Positions 27,077 to 38,301 of a stretch of DNA of 60,921 nt are shown one piece after another. Numbering within the stretch: position 1 is the stretch's first letter; each line of letters opens with the position of its first letter. The notes under the pieces were generated by a model that saw only the letters and a list, made by a program, of their open reading frames with translations, was not told the DNA's origin and ran no database searches. The translations under genes and the position numbers were made by a program. This DNA is from Rhodospirillales bacterium (GTDB taxonomy: Bacteria; Pseudomonadota; Alphaproteobacteria; ATCC43930; CGMCC-115725). The stretch covers positions 1 to 60,921 of the forward strand of contig DAHUYF010000177.1 in assembly GCA_027315365.1 (NCBI GenBank), given 5' to 3'.

Positions 27077-27199
27077 GGGGCCTTGGGGCGGAAGGGCTGG
27101 CAGAAGATGTGGGTTTAGCCGGGCGCCGATCAAGCAGCAAGGATGCGGGCGCCGCTCTTTGCTGCGGTGCCGCCCATGGACCGGGCCTTCACGCCGGCC

Positions 27200-27700
27200 T
27201 CAGGGGGCGGCGAAGAAGACGTAGGTGGCGGAATAGCGCATGCGCGCCTCGGCGCCGCGATGGGCGGCATCGCAGCCGGTGGCGGGCGCCAGACCGCCCG
27301 TGGTGTCACGGCGCTCGACGAAGGCGACCGCCGCAAGCCGGCCCCCGCCCTGATGTGCCTTGGCGCGCAGCAGCAGCCAGGGGATGGCATCGCCGGGGTC
27401 GGCCTTGCTGATTACCTCGCCGGTGACGGTGCTGCCGTCGGGTGCGCGCCAGGCGGGGCCGGCGAAGTGCGTGCCGATCTGCCGGCCGCCTTCGTCGAAC
27501 AGCGCCGCTTCCGGCGCCTTGAACGCCCAGGCGAAAACGCCGCCCTGAGTCTCGCAGGCGTAGATCTGCACGCCGTCCGCCGCGGCGCTGAACAGCAGCC
27601 GCGCCCCTGCCGGCGGCGCCAGTGCCGGCTCCTTGCCTTGGACGCCGCCCGTCAAGAGCAGCAGCGTCGCCGCTATCGCGGTCGTCCGCGCATAGGTCAT
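27200..27700 (-). CDS. Exported DUF3455 protein
   Basis: The 166-residue protein (start ATG 27700) has a signal peptide ([16 protein letters not shown]) and then the DUF3455 pattern: [80 protein letters not shown], and a final [11 protein letters not shown]. The family is periplasmic and uncharacterised. Upstream, a longer frame to 27757 lacks a signal-like start. It lies between hslV and the divergent his operon. Confidence 0.82.
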   Translation of the reverse strand: MTYARTTAIAATLLLLTGGVQGKEPALAPPAGARLLFSAAADGVQIYACETQGGVFAWAFKAPEAALFDEGGRQIGTHFAGPAWRAPDGSTVTGEVISKADPGDAIPWLLLRAKAHQGGGRLAAVAFVERRDTTGGLAPATGCDAAHRGAEARMRYSATYVFFAAP

Positions 27701-27945
27701 GTCGCCCCTCCTTTGCCTCGGCCGGCTCAGTAGAGCCGATTGCGCACGCGCCGCCAAGGCGCGTGACGGACCTCCCAGGCGCAGATTACTGCGAGACAGC
27801 GCGGCGCCGGCTGCCGCGCGAACGCCTTCTCCCGGCCGGCCGAGCGCCCGGTCGAGCGCAGCCCTGGCCTCGTCGCGACGATCTTGCTAAAAGACCGGCG
27901 CCGCCCCATCTCCGGCGGCGTACCGTGTCAGCAGGGAGAGACACC

Positions 27946-28569
27946 GTGGCCCAGGCCCGGTCTCAGGCGGCAGCCCCGTCGGCGCGCAAGGCCACGGTCG
28001 AGCGCGCGACCAAGGAAACCAGAATCCGCGGCACCGTCAATCTCGACGGCAGCGGCGTCTATGATGTCGCGACCGGCATCGGCTTTCTCGACCATATGCT
28101 GGAGCAATTGTCGCGCCACAGCCTGATCGATCTCGCCCTGCGCGCGGAAGGCGATCTGCACATCGATTTCCACCACACCACCGAGGACGCCGGCTACGTC
28201 GTCGGCGAGGCGGTGGCCAAGGCGCTGGGCGACCGCCGCGGCATCGCGCGCTGGGGCGAGGCGCTGGTGCCGATGGACGAGACGCTGACCCGCGTCGCGC
28301 TCGATCTCTCCAACCGGCCCTACCTCGTCTGGAAGGTCGCATTCTCGAAGCCCAAGCTCGGCGAGATGGATACCGAGCTGTTCAAGGAGTGGTTCCAGGC
28401 CTTCGCCCAATCGGCCGGCATCACCCTCCACATCGAGAACCTCTATGGCGAGAACAACCACCACATCGTCGAATCCTGCTACAAGGGCCTGGCGCGGTCC
28501 TTGCGGCAGGCGGTGGCGATCGATCCGCGCCGGATGGACGCCGTACCCTCGACCAAGGGCGTGCTGTAA
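27946..28569 (+). CDS. hisB: Imidazoleglycerol-phosphate dehydratase
   Basis: HisB dehydrates imidazole glycerol phosphate to imidazole acetol phosphate. The GTG at 27946 has AGGGAG seven bases before it and gives 207 residues. Manganese-binding histidine motifs are seen in [30 protein letters not shown] and [23 protein letters not shown]. It is the monofunctional form. It heads hisB-hisH-GNAT-hisA-hisF-hisE-hinT, all rightward. Confidence 0.95.
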   Translation: MAQARSQAAAPSARKATVERATKETRIRGTVNLDGSGVYDVATGIGFLDHMLEQLSRHSLIDLALRAEGDLHIDFHHTTEDAGYVVGEAVAKALGDRRGIARWGEALVPMDETLTRVALDLSNRPYLVWKVAFSKPKLGEMDTELFKEWFQAFAQSAGITLHIENLYGENNHHIVESCYKGLARSLRQAVAIDPRRMDAVPSTKGVL

Positions 28570-28578
28570 GAGTCTGCG

Positions 28579-29220
28579 ATGATCACCGCCATCATCGACT
28601 ACGGCTCGGGTAATCTCCGATCCGCGGCCAAGGCGTTCGAGCGCGCGGCGCGCGAGCACGACAGCGGCGAGGACATCCGCGTCACCGCCGATGCCGGGAT
28701 CGTGCGCGCGGCGGCGCGCATCGTCCTGCCGGGGGTCGGCGCCTTCGCCGATTGCCGGCGCGGGCTGGCCGCGGTGCCCGGCATGGAGGCGGCGCTGAGG
28801 GAGGCGGTGATCGAACGCGGCCGGCCGTTCCTCGGCATCTGCGTCGGCATGCAGCTCATGGCCGAGCGCGGCCGCGAGTTCGAGACGGTTGAGGGTCTCG
28901 GCTGGATCAAGGGCGAGGTCGCGGCGCTCGCGCCCGCCGATCCTTCGCTCAAGATTCCGCATATGGGCTGGAACGAGCTCGACATCCGGCAGAAGCATCC
29001 GCTGCTCGACGGGATCGCGTCGGGCGCGCACGCCTATTTCGTCCATGGCTACGGCCTCGTCTGCCGCGATCGCGGCAACCTGCTGGTCACCGCCGAGTAC
29101 GGCGGCGAGATCGCCGCGGTGGTGGGCCGGGACAATCTCGTCGGCACGCAATTCCATCCCGAGAAGAGCCAAGCCACGGGACTGCGCCTGATCGCCAACT
29201 TCCTGCGGTGGCGGCCGTGA
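28579..29220 (+). CDS. hisH: Imidazole glycerol phosphate synthase, glutaminase subunit
   Basis: HisH releases ammonia from glutamine and passes it to HisF. The 213-residue protein has the nucleophile Cys in [14 protein letters not shown] (about 90-103) and the His-Glu pair in [16 protein letters not shown] near the C-terminus. [16 protein letters not shown] is the usual start. It is separated from hisF by a GNAT gene and hisA. Confidence 0.96.
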   Translation: MITAIIDYGSGNLRSAAKAFERAAREHDSGEDIRVTADAGIVRAAARIVLPGVGAFADCRRGLAAVPGMEAALREAVIERGRPFLGICVGMQLMAERGREFETVEGLGWIKGEVAALAPADPSLKIPHMGWNELDIRQKHPLLDGIASGAHAYFVHGYGLVCRDRGNLLVTAEYGGEIAAVVGRDNLVGTQFHPEKSQATGLRLIANFLRWRP

Positions 29221-29771
29221 CCGGCACAACGGCGCCGCAGACCGCGGTGGAGCGCCTCGAGGCCTTCACCGGCACCGATCTCGAGGATCTCTGCGACGCG
29301 ACCGAGGACGCGATCGAGGCCGGCGGCGGCTTCGGCTGGCTGGCCGCGCCGCCGCGCCACATCATGGAGGCCTATTGGCGCGGCGTGATGCTGGTGCCGG
29401 AGCGGCAGGTCTTCGTGGCGCGGCTCGACCATACCATCTGCGGCTCGGCGCAACTGGCGCGGCCGCCGCGCAACAACGAGGCGCAATCCTTCGCGGCGCA
29501 GCTCACCAGCAACTTCATCGCGCCCTGGGCGCGCGGCCACGGCCTCGCCAAGCGTATCGTGGTCGCGGTCGAGGAGGCGGCGCGCGCCGCCGGCTTCGCC
29601 ATTCTCAACCTCGACGTGCGCGCGACTCAGGAGGCGGCCATCCAGCTCTATGAATCGCTGGGCTATCGCCGCTGGGGCACGCATCCCGAATATGCCCGCG
29701 TCGCCGGCGTGGTGCTCCCCGGGCATTTCTACTACAAGCGGCTCGCCGACGAGGATGCGGCGACGCGATGA
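29217..29771 (+). CDS. GNAT-family N-acetyltransferase within the his operon
   Basis: This 184-residue protein has the GNAT core: the [30 protein letters not shown] acetyl-CoA segment, here with RGHGLAKRI in place of Q/RxxGxG/A, then [26 protein letters not shown]. The start is a GTG overlapping the hisH stop (GTGA); a GTG nine bases upstream is also possible. Its stop overlaps hisA by four bases, so it is translated with the histidine genes. The substrate is unknown; nothing in histidine synthesis needs it. Confidence 0.85.
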   Translation: MTGTTAPQTAVERLEAFTGTDLEDLCDATEDAIEAGGGFGWLAAPPRHIMEAYWRGVMLVPERQVFVARLDHTICGSAQLARPPRNNEAQSFAAQLTSNFIAPWARGHGLAKRIVVAVEEAARAAGFAILNLDVRATQEAAIQLYESLGYRRWGTHPEYARVAGVVLPGHFYYKRLADEDAATR

Positions 29772-30502
29772 TCCTCTTCCCCGCCATCGACCTCAAGGAC
29801 GGACAGTGCGTCCGGCTGCTGCGCGGCGAGATGAGCCGGGCCACGGTCTTCAGCGACGATCCCGCGGCGCAGTCGCGGCGCTTCGTCGCCGCGGGCTGCC
29901 GCTTCCTGCATGTCGTCGATCTCGACGGCGCGTTCGCCGGCAAGCCGATGAATCGCGCCGCGGTCGAGGCGATCGTCGCCGCCGCCGGCGTGCCGGTACA
30001 GCTCGGCGGCGGCATCCGCGACCGCGCCACGATCGAGGGCTGGCTCGCCGCCGGCGTGGCGCGACTCATCCTCGGCACCCTGGCACTCAGCGATCCCGCG
30101 CTGGTCAAGGCGGCCTGCCGGGCATATCCCGGACGCATCGTCATCGGCATCGACGCGCGCGGCGGCCGCGTCGCGGTCGAAGGCTGGGCCAAGGCATCGG
30201 AGCGGGACGCGCTCGATCTCGCGCTCGAATTCGAGGATGCCGGGGCCGCCGCCATCGTCTATACCGACATCGAGCGCGACGGCGCGCTCGTCGGCGTCAA
30301 TGTCGAGGCGACCGCGGCGCTGGCGCGGCGGCTCACCACTGGCGTCGTCGCCTCGGGCGGTGTCGCCGGACTCGACGATCTCCGCCGCCTCAAGGTGCAC
30401 GAGGCCGACGGGATCGCCGGCGTCATCTGCGGCCGCGCGCTCTATGACGGGCGCCTCGATCTGGCGGCGGCGCTGGCGGTGTGCGGAGACCAGGCATGCT
30501 GA
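29768..30502 (+). CDS. hisA: ProFAR isomerase (HisA)
   Basis: HisA isomerises ProFAR to PRFAR in histidine synthesis. The 244-residue TIM barrel starts [19 protein letters not shown] with the catalytic Asp8, and the second half contains [16 protein letters not shown] with the other acid. Phosphate loops LGGGIRD and [11 protein letters not shown] are present. It overlaps the GNAT gene (ATGA) and hisF by seven bases. Confidence 0.95.
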   Translation: MILFPAIDLKDGQCVRLLRGEMSRATVFSDDPAAQSRRFVAAGCRFLHVVDLDGAFAGKPMNRAAVEAIVAAAGVPVQLGGGIRDRATIEGWLAAGVARLILGTLALSDPALVKAACRAYPGRIVIGIDARGGRVAVEGWAKASERDALDLALEFEDAGAAAIVYTDIERDGALVGVNVEATAALARRLTTGVVASGGVAGLDDLRRLKVHEADGIAGVICGRALYDGRLDLAAALAVCGDQAC

Positions 30503-31254
30503 AGATGCGGGTCATTCCCTGCCTCGACGTCAAGGACGGGCGCACCGTGAAGGGCGTCAATTTCGTCGATCTCGTCGATGCCGGAGACCCCGTCGAACAG
30601 GCCAAGATCTATGACCGCGCGGGCGCCGACGAACTGTGCTTTCTCGACATCACCGCGTCGGCGGAGAACCGCGACACCCTGTACGACGTGGTGGCGCGCA
30701 CCGCGGAGCAGTGCTTCATGCCGCTGACGGTCGGCGGCGGCGTGCGCGGCGTCGACGACATCCGCCGCCTGCTGCTCGCCGGCGCCGACAAGACCTCGAT
30801 CAACACCGCCGCGGTGGCGCGGCCGGATTTCGTGCGCGAGGCGGCAGAGAAGTTCGGCAGCCAATGCGTCGTCGTCGCCATCGACGCCAAGGCGGCTGGC
30901 GCAGGGAAATGGCAGGTCTTCACCCATGGCGGGCGACGCGCCACCGGCATCGACGCCGTCGAATGGGCCAAACGCATGGCGGCCTACGGCGCCGGCGAGA
31001 TACTGCTGACCTCGATGGACCGCGACGGCACCAAGGCCGGCTTCGACATTCCCCTGACGCGCACCGTGGCCGATGCCGTCATGGTCCCGGTCATCGCTTC
31101 GGGCGGCGTCGGCACGCTCGACCATCTCGTCGAAGGCATTCGCGACGGGCACGCCACCGCGGTGCTCGCCGCCTCGATCTTCCATTTCGGCACGTTCAGC
31201 ATCGGTGCGGCCAAGGCGCATCTCGCCGCGGCGGGAATCCCGGTGCGGCTTTAG
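30496..31254 (+). CDS. hisF: Imidazole glycerol phosphate synthase, cyclase subunit
   Basis: HisF uses ammonia from HisH to close the imidazole ring. From the ATG at 30496 the protein is 252 residues: [23 protein letters not shown] with the catalytic Asp11, [33 protein letters not shown] with the second Asp, and [15 protein letters not shown]. It overlaps hisA by seven bases, and hisE starts 14 bases downstream. Confidence 0.96.
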   Translation: MLKMRVIPCLDVKDGRTVKGVNFVDLVDAGDPVEQAKIYDRAGADELCFLDITASAENRDTLYDVVARTAEQCFMPLTVGGGVRGVDDIRRLLLAGADKTSINTAAVARPDFVREAAEKFGSQCVVVAIDAKAAGAGKWQVFTHGGRRATGIDAVEWAKRMAAYGAGEILLTSMDRDGTKAGFDIPLTRTVADAVMVPVIASGGVGTLDHLVEGIRDGHATAVLAASIFHFGTFSIGAAKAHLAAAGIPVRL

Positions 31255-31268
31255 ACGAGGAAACGGCC

Positions 31269-31601
31269 ATGACGGCGATCGACGGCAGCACGCTCGACCG
31301 GCTCTTCGCGGTGATCGACTCGCGCCGCGGCGCCGATCCCGCCGCCTCATACACCGCGAAGCTCTTCGCCGAAGGCCCCGCCGGGATCGCCAAGAAGCTC
31401 GGCGAGGAGGCGGTCGAGACGGTGATCGAGGGCGTGGGCGGCGGCGGACCGCGGCTCGTCGCCGAGAGCGCCGACCTCCTCTATCATCTGCTGGTGCTGT
31501 GGGCGGCGCGCGGCATCGCGCCCGTCGAGGTCTGGCGCGCGCTCGAGGCCCGCGCCGGCGCCTCCGGCATCGACGAGAAGAATTCCCGCGGCAAATCCTG
31601 A
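31269..31601 (+). CDS. hisE: Phosphoribosyl-ATP pyrophosphatase
   Basis: HisE hydrolyses phosphoribosyl-ATP to phosphoribosyl-AMP. The 110-residue protein is the monofunctional form of the MazG-like all-alpha family, with YTAKLFAEGPAGIAKKLGEEAVETVIE (the E-rich metal-binding helix) and ESADLLYHLLVLWAARG. It follows hisF closely with GAGGAAAC upstream. HisI, which performs the next step, is not in the window. Confidence 0.95.
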   Translation: MTAIDGSTLDRLFAVIDSRRGADPAASYTAKLFAEGPAGIAKKLGEEAVETVIEGVGGGGPRLVAESADLLYHLLVLWAARGIAPVEVWRALEARAGASGIDEKNSRGKS

Positions 31602-31612
31602 GGCAGCGGCCG

Positions 31613-31975
31613 ATGGCTTACGATCCCAGCAACATCTTCGCCCGCATCCTGCGCGGCGAAATTCCGTGCCGGAAAGTCTTCGAGGACGAGCATGTCCTGG
31701 CCTTCCGCGACATCAACCCGCAGGCGCCGGTGCATATCCTGGTGATCCCCAAGGGCGCCTATGTCTCGCTCGACGATTTCTCGGCCCAGGCCTCGCCCGC
31801 CGAGATCGCCGCCTTGGTGCGTGCGGTGGGCGAGATCGCCCGCACCCAGGGCCTGGCCGAATCGGGCTACCGCATTCTCGCCAATCACGGCGCCGACTCC
31901 CATCAGGAAGTGCCGCACTTCCACGTGCATGTTTTCGGTGGTCGACCCCTTGGGCGAATGATTTCAAAAGCTTAG
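31613..31975 (+). CDS. hinT: HIT-family hydrolase (HinT-like)
   Basis: The 120-residue protein has the histidine triad HFHVHVFGG near residue 100 and the start NIFARILRGEIPCRKVFEDEHVLAF of the HinT branch, which hydrolyses purine nucleoside phosphoramidates. The ATG at 31613 is 12 bases after hisE, and the pairing of hisE with a HIT gene is common in alphaproteobacteria. It ends the his transcript. Confidence 0.93.
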   Translation: MAYDPSNIFARILRGEIPCRKVFEDEHVLAFRDINPQAPVHILVIPKGAYVSLDDFSAQASPAEIAALVRAVGEIARTQGLAESGYRILANHGADSHQEVPHFHVHVFGGRPLGRMISKA

Positions 31976-32097
31976 CGAATCGCCGCCGGTAAGTTTGGTT
32001 GACGATCTCTTAACGATCGGCGGCTAGCATCCTCGATCCGATCCGCCCGAGAGAGCGGAAGGGACGGCGTTTGCCGCTGGAGAGAAGCCGCTTGCCC

Positions 32098-34062
<1,965 letters not shown>

Positions 34063-34131
34063 GGCATGGACGCAGGCCAGGGGACCGCGCGGGTCGGCAA
34101 ATAACATTTTAATTATGTGTATCAATTAATA

Positions 34132-34160
34132 TTGACACTGAATAATATGCAGTTTAACTA
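34132..34160 (+). promoter_or_regulatory. Promoter of the cysH riboswitch transcript
   Basis: A perfect TTGACA (34132-34137) lies 17 bases before TAACTA (34155-34160), in an AT-rich island (about 34100-34165) that stands out from the GC-rich surroundings. The transcript start would fall at about 34167, right where the riboswitch aptamer begins. Confidence 0.6.
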
Positions 34161-34168
34161 TCAACAAC

Positions 34169-34219
34169 AGCGCCGATTTGAGGTTCAGCTTGCGGGCGCT
34201 TTAGAAATGCGGCTAAAGC
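34169..34219 (+). promoter_or_regulatory. SAM-II riboswitch aptamer
   Basis: This matches the SAM-II consensus, an S-adenosylmethionine-sensing H-type pseudoknot. P1 is AGCGCC (34169-34174) with GGCGCT (34195-34200). L1 begins GATTTGA (consensus GATTTAA). The conserved AAATG is at 34205-34209 and GCTAAA at 34212-34217. The pseudoknot P2 pairs GCTTGC (34188-34193) with GC(T)AA(A)GC (34212-34219), leaving out T214, the expected SAM-contacting uridine, and one A. I recognised it by recall of the motif, not by a covariance search. It sits between a promoter and a terminator ahead of cysH, not the usual methionine genes. Confidence 0.88.
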
Positions 34220-34243
34220 GAGGCCGGTCTCCACCCAGCTTCG

Positions 34244-34266
34244 CCACCGCCGCGGTGGTTTTTTTT
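34244..34266 (+). terminator. Intrinsic terminator in the cysH leader (attenuator)
   Basis: CCACCG (34244-34249) and CGGTGG (34253-34258) form a stem with a CCG loop, followed by eight T residues. It ends 26 bases before the cysH ATG, so it cannot serve an upstream gene alone. It most likely stops transcription when SAM is bound to the aptamer just upstream. Confidence 0.88.
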
Positions 34267-34292
34267 GCCCTCGACGTGCCGGAGACGCGGAC

Positions 34293-35018
34293 ATGGATTC
34301 CAACAAGAACAACGAACAGAAGCGCCGCGCGGCGCGGCTTGCCGAACGCTATGGTGACCTCGATGGCGAGGCGCTGCTGGCGCCGCTGATCGAGCGCGAG
34401 CTCCCCGGGCGCATCGCGCTGCTCTCCTCCTTCGGCGCGGAAGCGGCGCTGCTCCTCGACATGGTGGCGCGGATCGATCGCGCGACGCCGGTGCTGTTTC
34501 TCGACACCGGCAAGCTCTTCGGCGAGACGCTGCGCTATCGCGACGCGCTGATCGAGCAGCTTGGCCTGACCGACGTCCGCAGCCTCGCACCGGACCCGCT
34601 GGCGCTGGCGCAGCGCGACCCTGACGGCATGCTCTGGCACCGCGACCCCGATGCCTGCTGCCGGTTGCGCAAGGTCGAGCCGCTCGAGCGCGCCCTGGAC
34701 GGCTTCGCGGCGGTGATCTCCGGGCGCAAGCGCCACCACGGCGGGGCGCGCGCGGCGCTCGCCGCGATCGAGCTGAACGACGGTCTGATCCGGGTCAATC
34801 CGCTGCGGAACTACACCGCCGAGCGCGTGGCCTACGTCTTCGCCGAGCGCGGCCTGCCGCCGCACCCGCTCGAGGCTGACGGGTTTCGCTCGATCGGCTG
34901 CATGCCCTGCACCGATCGCGTCGCCCCGCACGAGCCGCCGCGCGCCGGGCGTTGGCGCGGCCGCGACAAGACCGAATGCGGCATCCATGGCGCAGGCAGT
35001 CCGGAGCGTGCATTCTGA
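34293..35018 (+). CDS. cysH: Assimilatory adenylyl-sulfate (APS) reductase
   Basis: This enzyme reduces activated sulfate to sulfite for cysteine synthesis. The 241-residue protein has the two cysteine pairs C122-C123 and C203-C206 that bind a [4Fe-4S] cluster and mark the APS-using rather than PAPS-using type. The catalytic Cys229 lies in KTECGIH. The PP-loop-like SSFGAE is at 45-50 and LDTGKLFGETLRY follows. The ATG has GGAG eight bases upstream. The leader carries a SAM-II riboswitch and a terminator. A TSUP permease gene follows at 123 bases. Confidence 0.95.
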   Translation: MDSNKNNEQKRRAARLAERYGDLDGEALLAPLIERELPGRIALLSSFGAEAALLLDMVARIDRATPVLFLDTGKLFGETLRYRDALIEQLGLTDVRSLAPDPLALAQRDPDGMLWHRDPDACCRLRKVEPLERALDGFAAVISGRKRHHGGARAALAAIELNDGLIRVNPLRNYTAERVAYVFAERGLPPHPLEADGFRSIGCMPCTDRVAPHEPPRAGRWRGRDKTECGIHGAGSPERAF

Positions 35019-35141
35019 GCCGGCGAAAAGGGCTTTACGCCGAGGCGCCGGGGCGCGAGATTCGCACCGGCACCCGCGCGGGCATGGCGCCCGCGCCATT
35101 CGAGGGGGCGCGACACGCCGTGCAGGTGAGAGTCCAAGGCG

Positions 35142-35921
35142 ATGCACGAGATTGATTTTCTCTACTCGCTGTCTGGCTTCGGCGTCGGCCTGCTGGTGGG
35201 TATGACGGGTGTGGGCGGTGGCTCGCTGATGACGCCGATCCTGATCCTGCTGTTCGGCATCCATCCCGTCGCCGCGGTGGGAACCGACCTGCTCTATGCC
35301 GCCGCCACCAAGACCGGCGGCACGCTGATACATGGCCTCGGCCATACCATCGAATGGCGCATCGTCGCGCTGCTGGCCACCGGCAGCGTACCGATGACGG
35401 CACTGACTCTGCTCGCGCTTTCGCGCCTCGAATTGACCGGCGGCGAGGCCAGCAGCGTCATCACCGCGGTGTTGAGCGTCGCGCTCTTCGCGACCGCCGC
35501 GGCGCTGATCTTTCGCCGCCAGCTGGTGGCGCTCTACCTGCGGCTGGTCGGCGAACTCGATCGTCGTCGCACCGCGGCGCTCACGGTGGCGATGGGCGGC
35601 GTGCTCGGCGTTCTCGTTCCCATCACCTCGGTCGGCGCCGGGGCCATCGGCGTCACCGCGCTGATCCTGCTCTATCCGCGGCTGCCCACGGCGCGGATCG
35701 TCGGCTCCGATATCGCGCATGCGGTGCCGCTGACGCTCGCCGCCGGCCTTGGCCACTGGCTGCTTGGCTCGATCGACTGGCCGTTGCTGGGCTCGCTGCT
35801 GCTGGGCTCGCTGCCCGGCATCATGCTCGGCAGTCACATCGCCACCCGCGTGCCCGACGTGGTGCTGCGCCTCGCGCTGGCGGCGACGCTGATCGTCGTC
35901 GGCAGCCGGCTGGTGCTCTGA
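35142..35921 (+). CDS. TSUP (TauE/SafE) family membrane transporter
   Basis: The 259-residue inner-membrane protein has seven or eight hydrophobic helices and the TSUP repeat signature GVGLLVGMTGVGGGSLMTPILILLFG near the N-terminus, with AAATKTGGTLIHG after it and a second half starting GVLGVLVPITSVGAGAIGVTAL. Family members move sulfite, sulfate, sulfoacetate or other small anions. Its place after cysH suggests uptake of sulfate or export of excess sulfite in the same pathway. That would put it under the same riboswitch if no promoter lies in the 123-base gap. Confidence 0.87.
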   Translation: MHEIDFLYSLSGFGVGLLVGMTGVGGGSLMTPILILLFGIHPVAAVGTDLLYAAATKTGGTLIHGLGHTIEWRIVALLATGSVPMTALTLLALSRLELTGGEASSVITAVLSVALFATAAALIFRRQLVALYLRLVGELDRRRTAALTVAMGGVLGVLVPITSVGAGAIGVTALILLYPRLPTARIVGSDIAHAVPLTLAAGLGHWLLGSIDWPLLGSLLLGSLPGIMLGSHIATRVPDVVLRLALAATLIVVGSRLVL

Positions 35922-35932
35922 GCCGCGGCGCC

Positions 35933-36781
35933 ATGCTGCCGCGCCGCGCACTCCTCGGCTTCGCCCTGACCGCTCTCGCCGGGCTCCCCGGCGTCGCATC
36001 GGGGCAAAGTCCGGCGCCTTCGCTCGCGCCCGATGTCAAGCGCATCCTCGATCGCGGCCGGCTCATTGTCGCCGTAGCGGGTTTTGCGCTGCCGCCCTTC
36101 GTCGGCGGCCCGGACGGCAAACCGCAGGGCAGCGACATCGATCTCGCCCAGGGCATGGCCGCCGCGCTCGGTGTCGCCGTCGACTTCGACCGACGCGCAC
36201 GCAGCAGCGACGAGGTGATCGATCTGGTGGCGCGCCACGAGGCGGATCTCGCCGTGTCGCGGCTCAGCGAGACGCTCCCGCGTGCGACGCGCGTACGCTT
36301 CTCGAGGCCCTATCTGATGCTGCGCCAGGCGCTGCTGCTCAATCGCCCAGGTTTCGCCAAGATGGCCAATGGAGGCGACCCGGTCGAGGCAATGAACGCC
36401 AGCGGCGCCACGGTCGGCGTGGTCAGCGGCACCGCCGCCGCCGCGGACGCCCGGCGCCTGCTGCCGAACGCCCGGCGGCGCGACTACCCGCGCTGGCAGC
36501 CGGAGCTGGTCGACGCCGTGCGGCGCGGCGAGGTTGCCGCCGCCTATGGCGACGAGCTCGAGGTGAGGCAGGCGCTGACCGGCGGGCCGGAAGCGCCGCT
36601 GCTGCTGCGACCGGCGATCCTCGACGATACGCACGAGCGCATCGGCGTCGCCGTGCCCTGGGACAGCACGCAGCTGCTCGCCTGGGTCGATCTCTACCTC
36701 GAGACGCAGACCACGCCGATGACGGTCGAGGCGTTGCTCGCGCGGCCGGCTCGGCCGGCCGCCCCGGGAGCGGCGGAATAG
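35933..36781 (+). CDS. Periplasmic solute-binding protein (SBP_bac_3 family)
   Basis: The 282-residue protein has a signal peptide (MLPRRALLGFALTALAGLPGVASG) and a family 3 binding fold: LIVAVAGFALPPFVGGPDGKPQGSDIDLAQGMAAALGV, then VDLVARHEADLAVSRLSETLPRATRVRFSRPYL. These usually deliver polar amino acids to an ABC transporter, but no permease or ATPase gene is near. It begins 11 bases after the TSUP gene and may share its transcript. The ligand is unknown; a link to sulfur compounds such as cystine is only a guess from context. Confidence 0.85.
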   Translation: MLPRRALLGFALTALAGLPGVASGQSPAPSLAPDVKRILDRGRLIVAVAGFALPPFVGGPDGKPQGSDIDLAQGMAAALGVAVDFDRRARSSDEVIDLVARHEADLAVSRLSETLPRATRVRFSRPYLMLRQALLLNRPGFAKMANGGDPVEAMNASGATVGVVSGTAAAADARRLLPNARRRDYPRWQPELVDAVRRGEVAAAYGDELEVRQALTGGPEAPLLLRPAILDDTHERIGVAVPWDSTQLLAWVDLYLETQTTPMTVEALLARPARPAAPGAAE

Positions 36782-36960
36782 TCGTCCACTGGGCGCGAGG
36801 GCTCGGACAACCAAAGAGAGAAAAAGCGGCGCGGCCACGGCGCGCTGCTTGCAGGCGGGCGCCGCCGCGCAACAACCCGCATCGCTCGGCGCGCGGTTTG
36901 CGCCCAAAGTTGAGCGAATGTAGAGGATTCTTAAACCGTTATCGTTACGGTCGCGGAGGC

Positions 36961-38301
36961 ATGAAGGCGACCGAGGCCAAAGGCTCGGAAGGCTGGCGAC
37001 GTCTCAGTCCCGGCGAACTCGAGCAGACGTTGGAATCGCATGAGCGCTTCGTCGGGCGGAAGTCCGGCGGCCGCCGCGCGCTGCTGAACCTCCACGACCT
37101 CACCGACGCCGATCTCATCTGCCGCGATCTCAGTGACGGCGACTTCACCGGCGCACGGCTCGTCCGGGCGCTGATGATGGGCGCCGTGCTGCGCGACGCG
37201 ACGCTGTTCGCCGCCGATCTGCGCATGGCCAATCTCGACGGCGCCGACCTCACCCGCGCCGACCTGCGCGGCGCCTGCTGCCGCGGCGCGCGGCTCAACA
37301 AGGCGATCCTCGCCCGCGCCGATCTGCGCGAGGCCGCGCTCGGCCGCGTCGACCCGGATCACGCGCTGCTGATCGACCACGTGCGCGAATCCCGCACCGA
37401 CCTCACCTCGATCGAGGCGCGCGGCGCCGATCTCAGCGGCGCGAAGCTCGCCGGCGTGGTCACGGTGCGCGGCGATTTCACCGACGCGGTGCTGCGCGGC
37501 GCCGATCTCCGGGGCGGCGACCTGCGTAACGCCAATTTCACCGGCGCCAATCTCGAAGGCGTGGTGCTTGCCGATGCCAAGCTGCACGGCGCCACCTTCC
37601 AAGCTGCGGTGCTGACCGGCGTCGACCTGCGCGGCGCCGACCTGCGCGGCGCCGACCTGCGCGACGCCATCCTCGATCCCGGCGCCGAGACGCTGCCGGA
37701 GCTGAAGGACGCTCTGCGCACGGAGTATCTCGTCAAATCCGAGAGCGAGATACGGGACACGCTGCAGCAGCACGCGCACTGGCTCGACACCGAAGGACGC
37801 GAGGGCGCGCGCGCCGTGCTGCCGCAGATCGACCTTTCCGGCCGCAAACTGGAGGGCGTGCGGCTGGTGCTGGCGATCCTCAAGGGCGCGCGGCTGCAAC
37901 GCGCGCAGCTCGTGCGCGCGCAATTCGTCATGGGGGATTTCTCCGGCGCCGATCTGCGCGGCGCCGTGCTGCGCGAGGCCGACCTGCGGGGCGCCGTGTT
38001 CCAGCGCGCGCATTTCAACGAAGCCATCCTGACCGGCGCGCAGCTCGGTCCGCTGTGCGACGTCGGCGAGAACCGCCGCGAGCTGCCGTCCAATTTCGAG
38101 CGCGCGAAATTCGCCCGCGCCAATCTCGCCCAGGCGGATCTGCGCGGCGCCAATTGCGCCGGCGCCGATTTCTCCAACGCCAATCTGACGGGCGCCAAGC
38201 TGCAGAACGCCAAGCTCGATGACGCGACCTTCTATGGCGCCGCGCTCGATGGCGCGCGCTACGAGGGTGCCAGCCGCGAGCGCTGCGCCGGGCTGCCCTG
38301 A
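36961..38301 (+). CDS. Cytosolic pentapeptide-repeat protein with duplicated architecture
   Basis: The 446-residue protein has no signal peptide. It has two blocks of A(D/N)LxG pentapeptide repeats, which fold as a right-handed quadrilateral helix. Each block is preceded by a similar helical segment: LEQTLESHERFVGRKSGGRRALLNLHDL near residue 16 and IRDTLQQHAHWLDTEGREGARAVLPQIDL near residue 263. The protein thus looks like an internal duplication. I chose the ATG at 36961; GGAGG is only one base before it, so an upstream TTG start is possible. Function is unknown. Confidence 0.8.
   Translation: MKATEAKGSEGWRRLSPGELEQTLESHERFVGRKSGGRRALLNLHDLTDADLICRDLSDGDFTGARLVRALMMGAVLRDATLFAADLRMANLDGADLTRADLRGACCRGARLNKAILARADLREAALGRVDPDHALLIDHVRESRTDLTSIEARGADLSGAKLAGVVTVRGDFTDAVLRGADLRGGDLRNANFTGANLEGVVLADAKLHGATFQAAVLTGVDLRGADLRGADLRDAILDPGAETLPELKDALRTEYLVKSESEIRDTLQQHAHWLDTEGREGARAVLPQIDLSGRKLEGVRLVLAILKGARLQRAQLVRAQFVMGDFSGADLRGAVLREADLRGAVFQRAHFNEAILTGAQLGPLCDVGENRRELPSNFERAKFARANLAQADLRGANCAGADFSNANLTGAKLQNAKLDDATFYGAALDGARYEGASRERCAGLP

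Noticed and set aside
34169-34266. Cysteine T-box or SAM-I riboswitch before cysH
   Set aside because: No specifier stem or T-box sequence, and the SAM-I four-way junction is absent; the short pseudoknot fits SAM-II.
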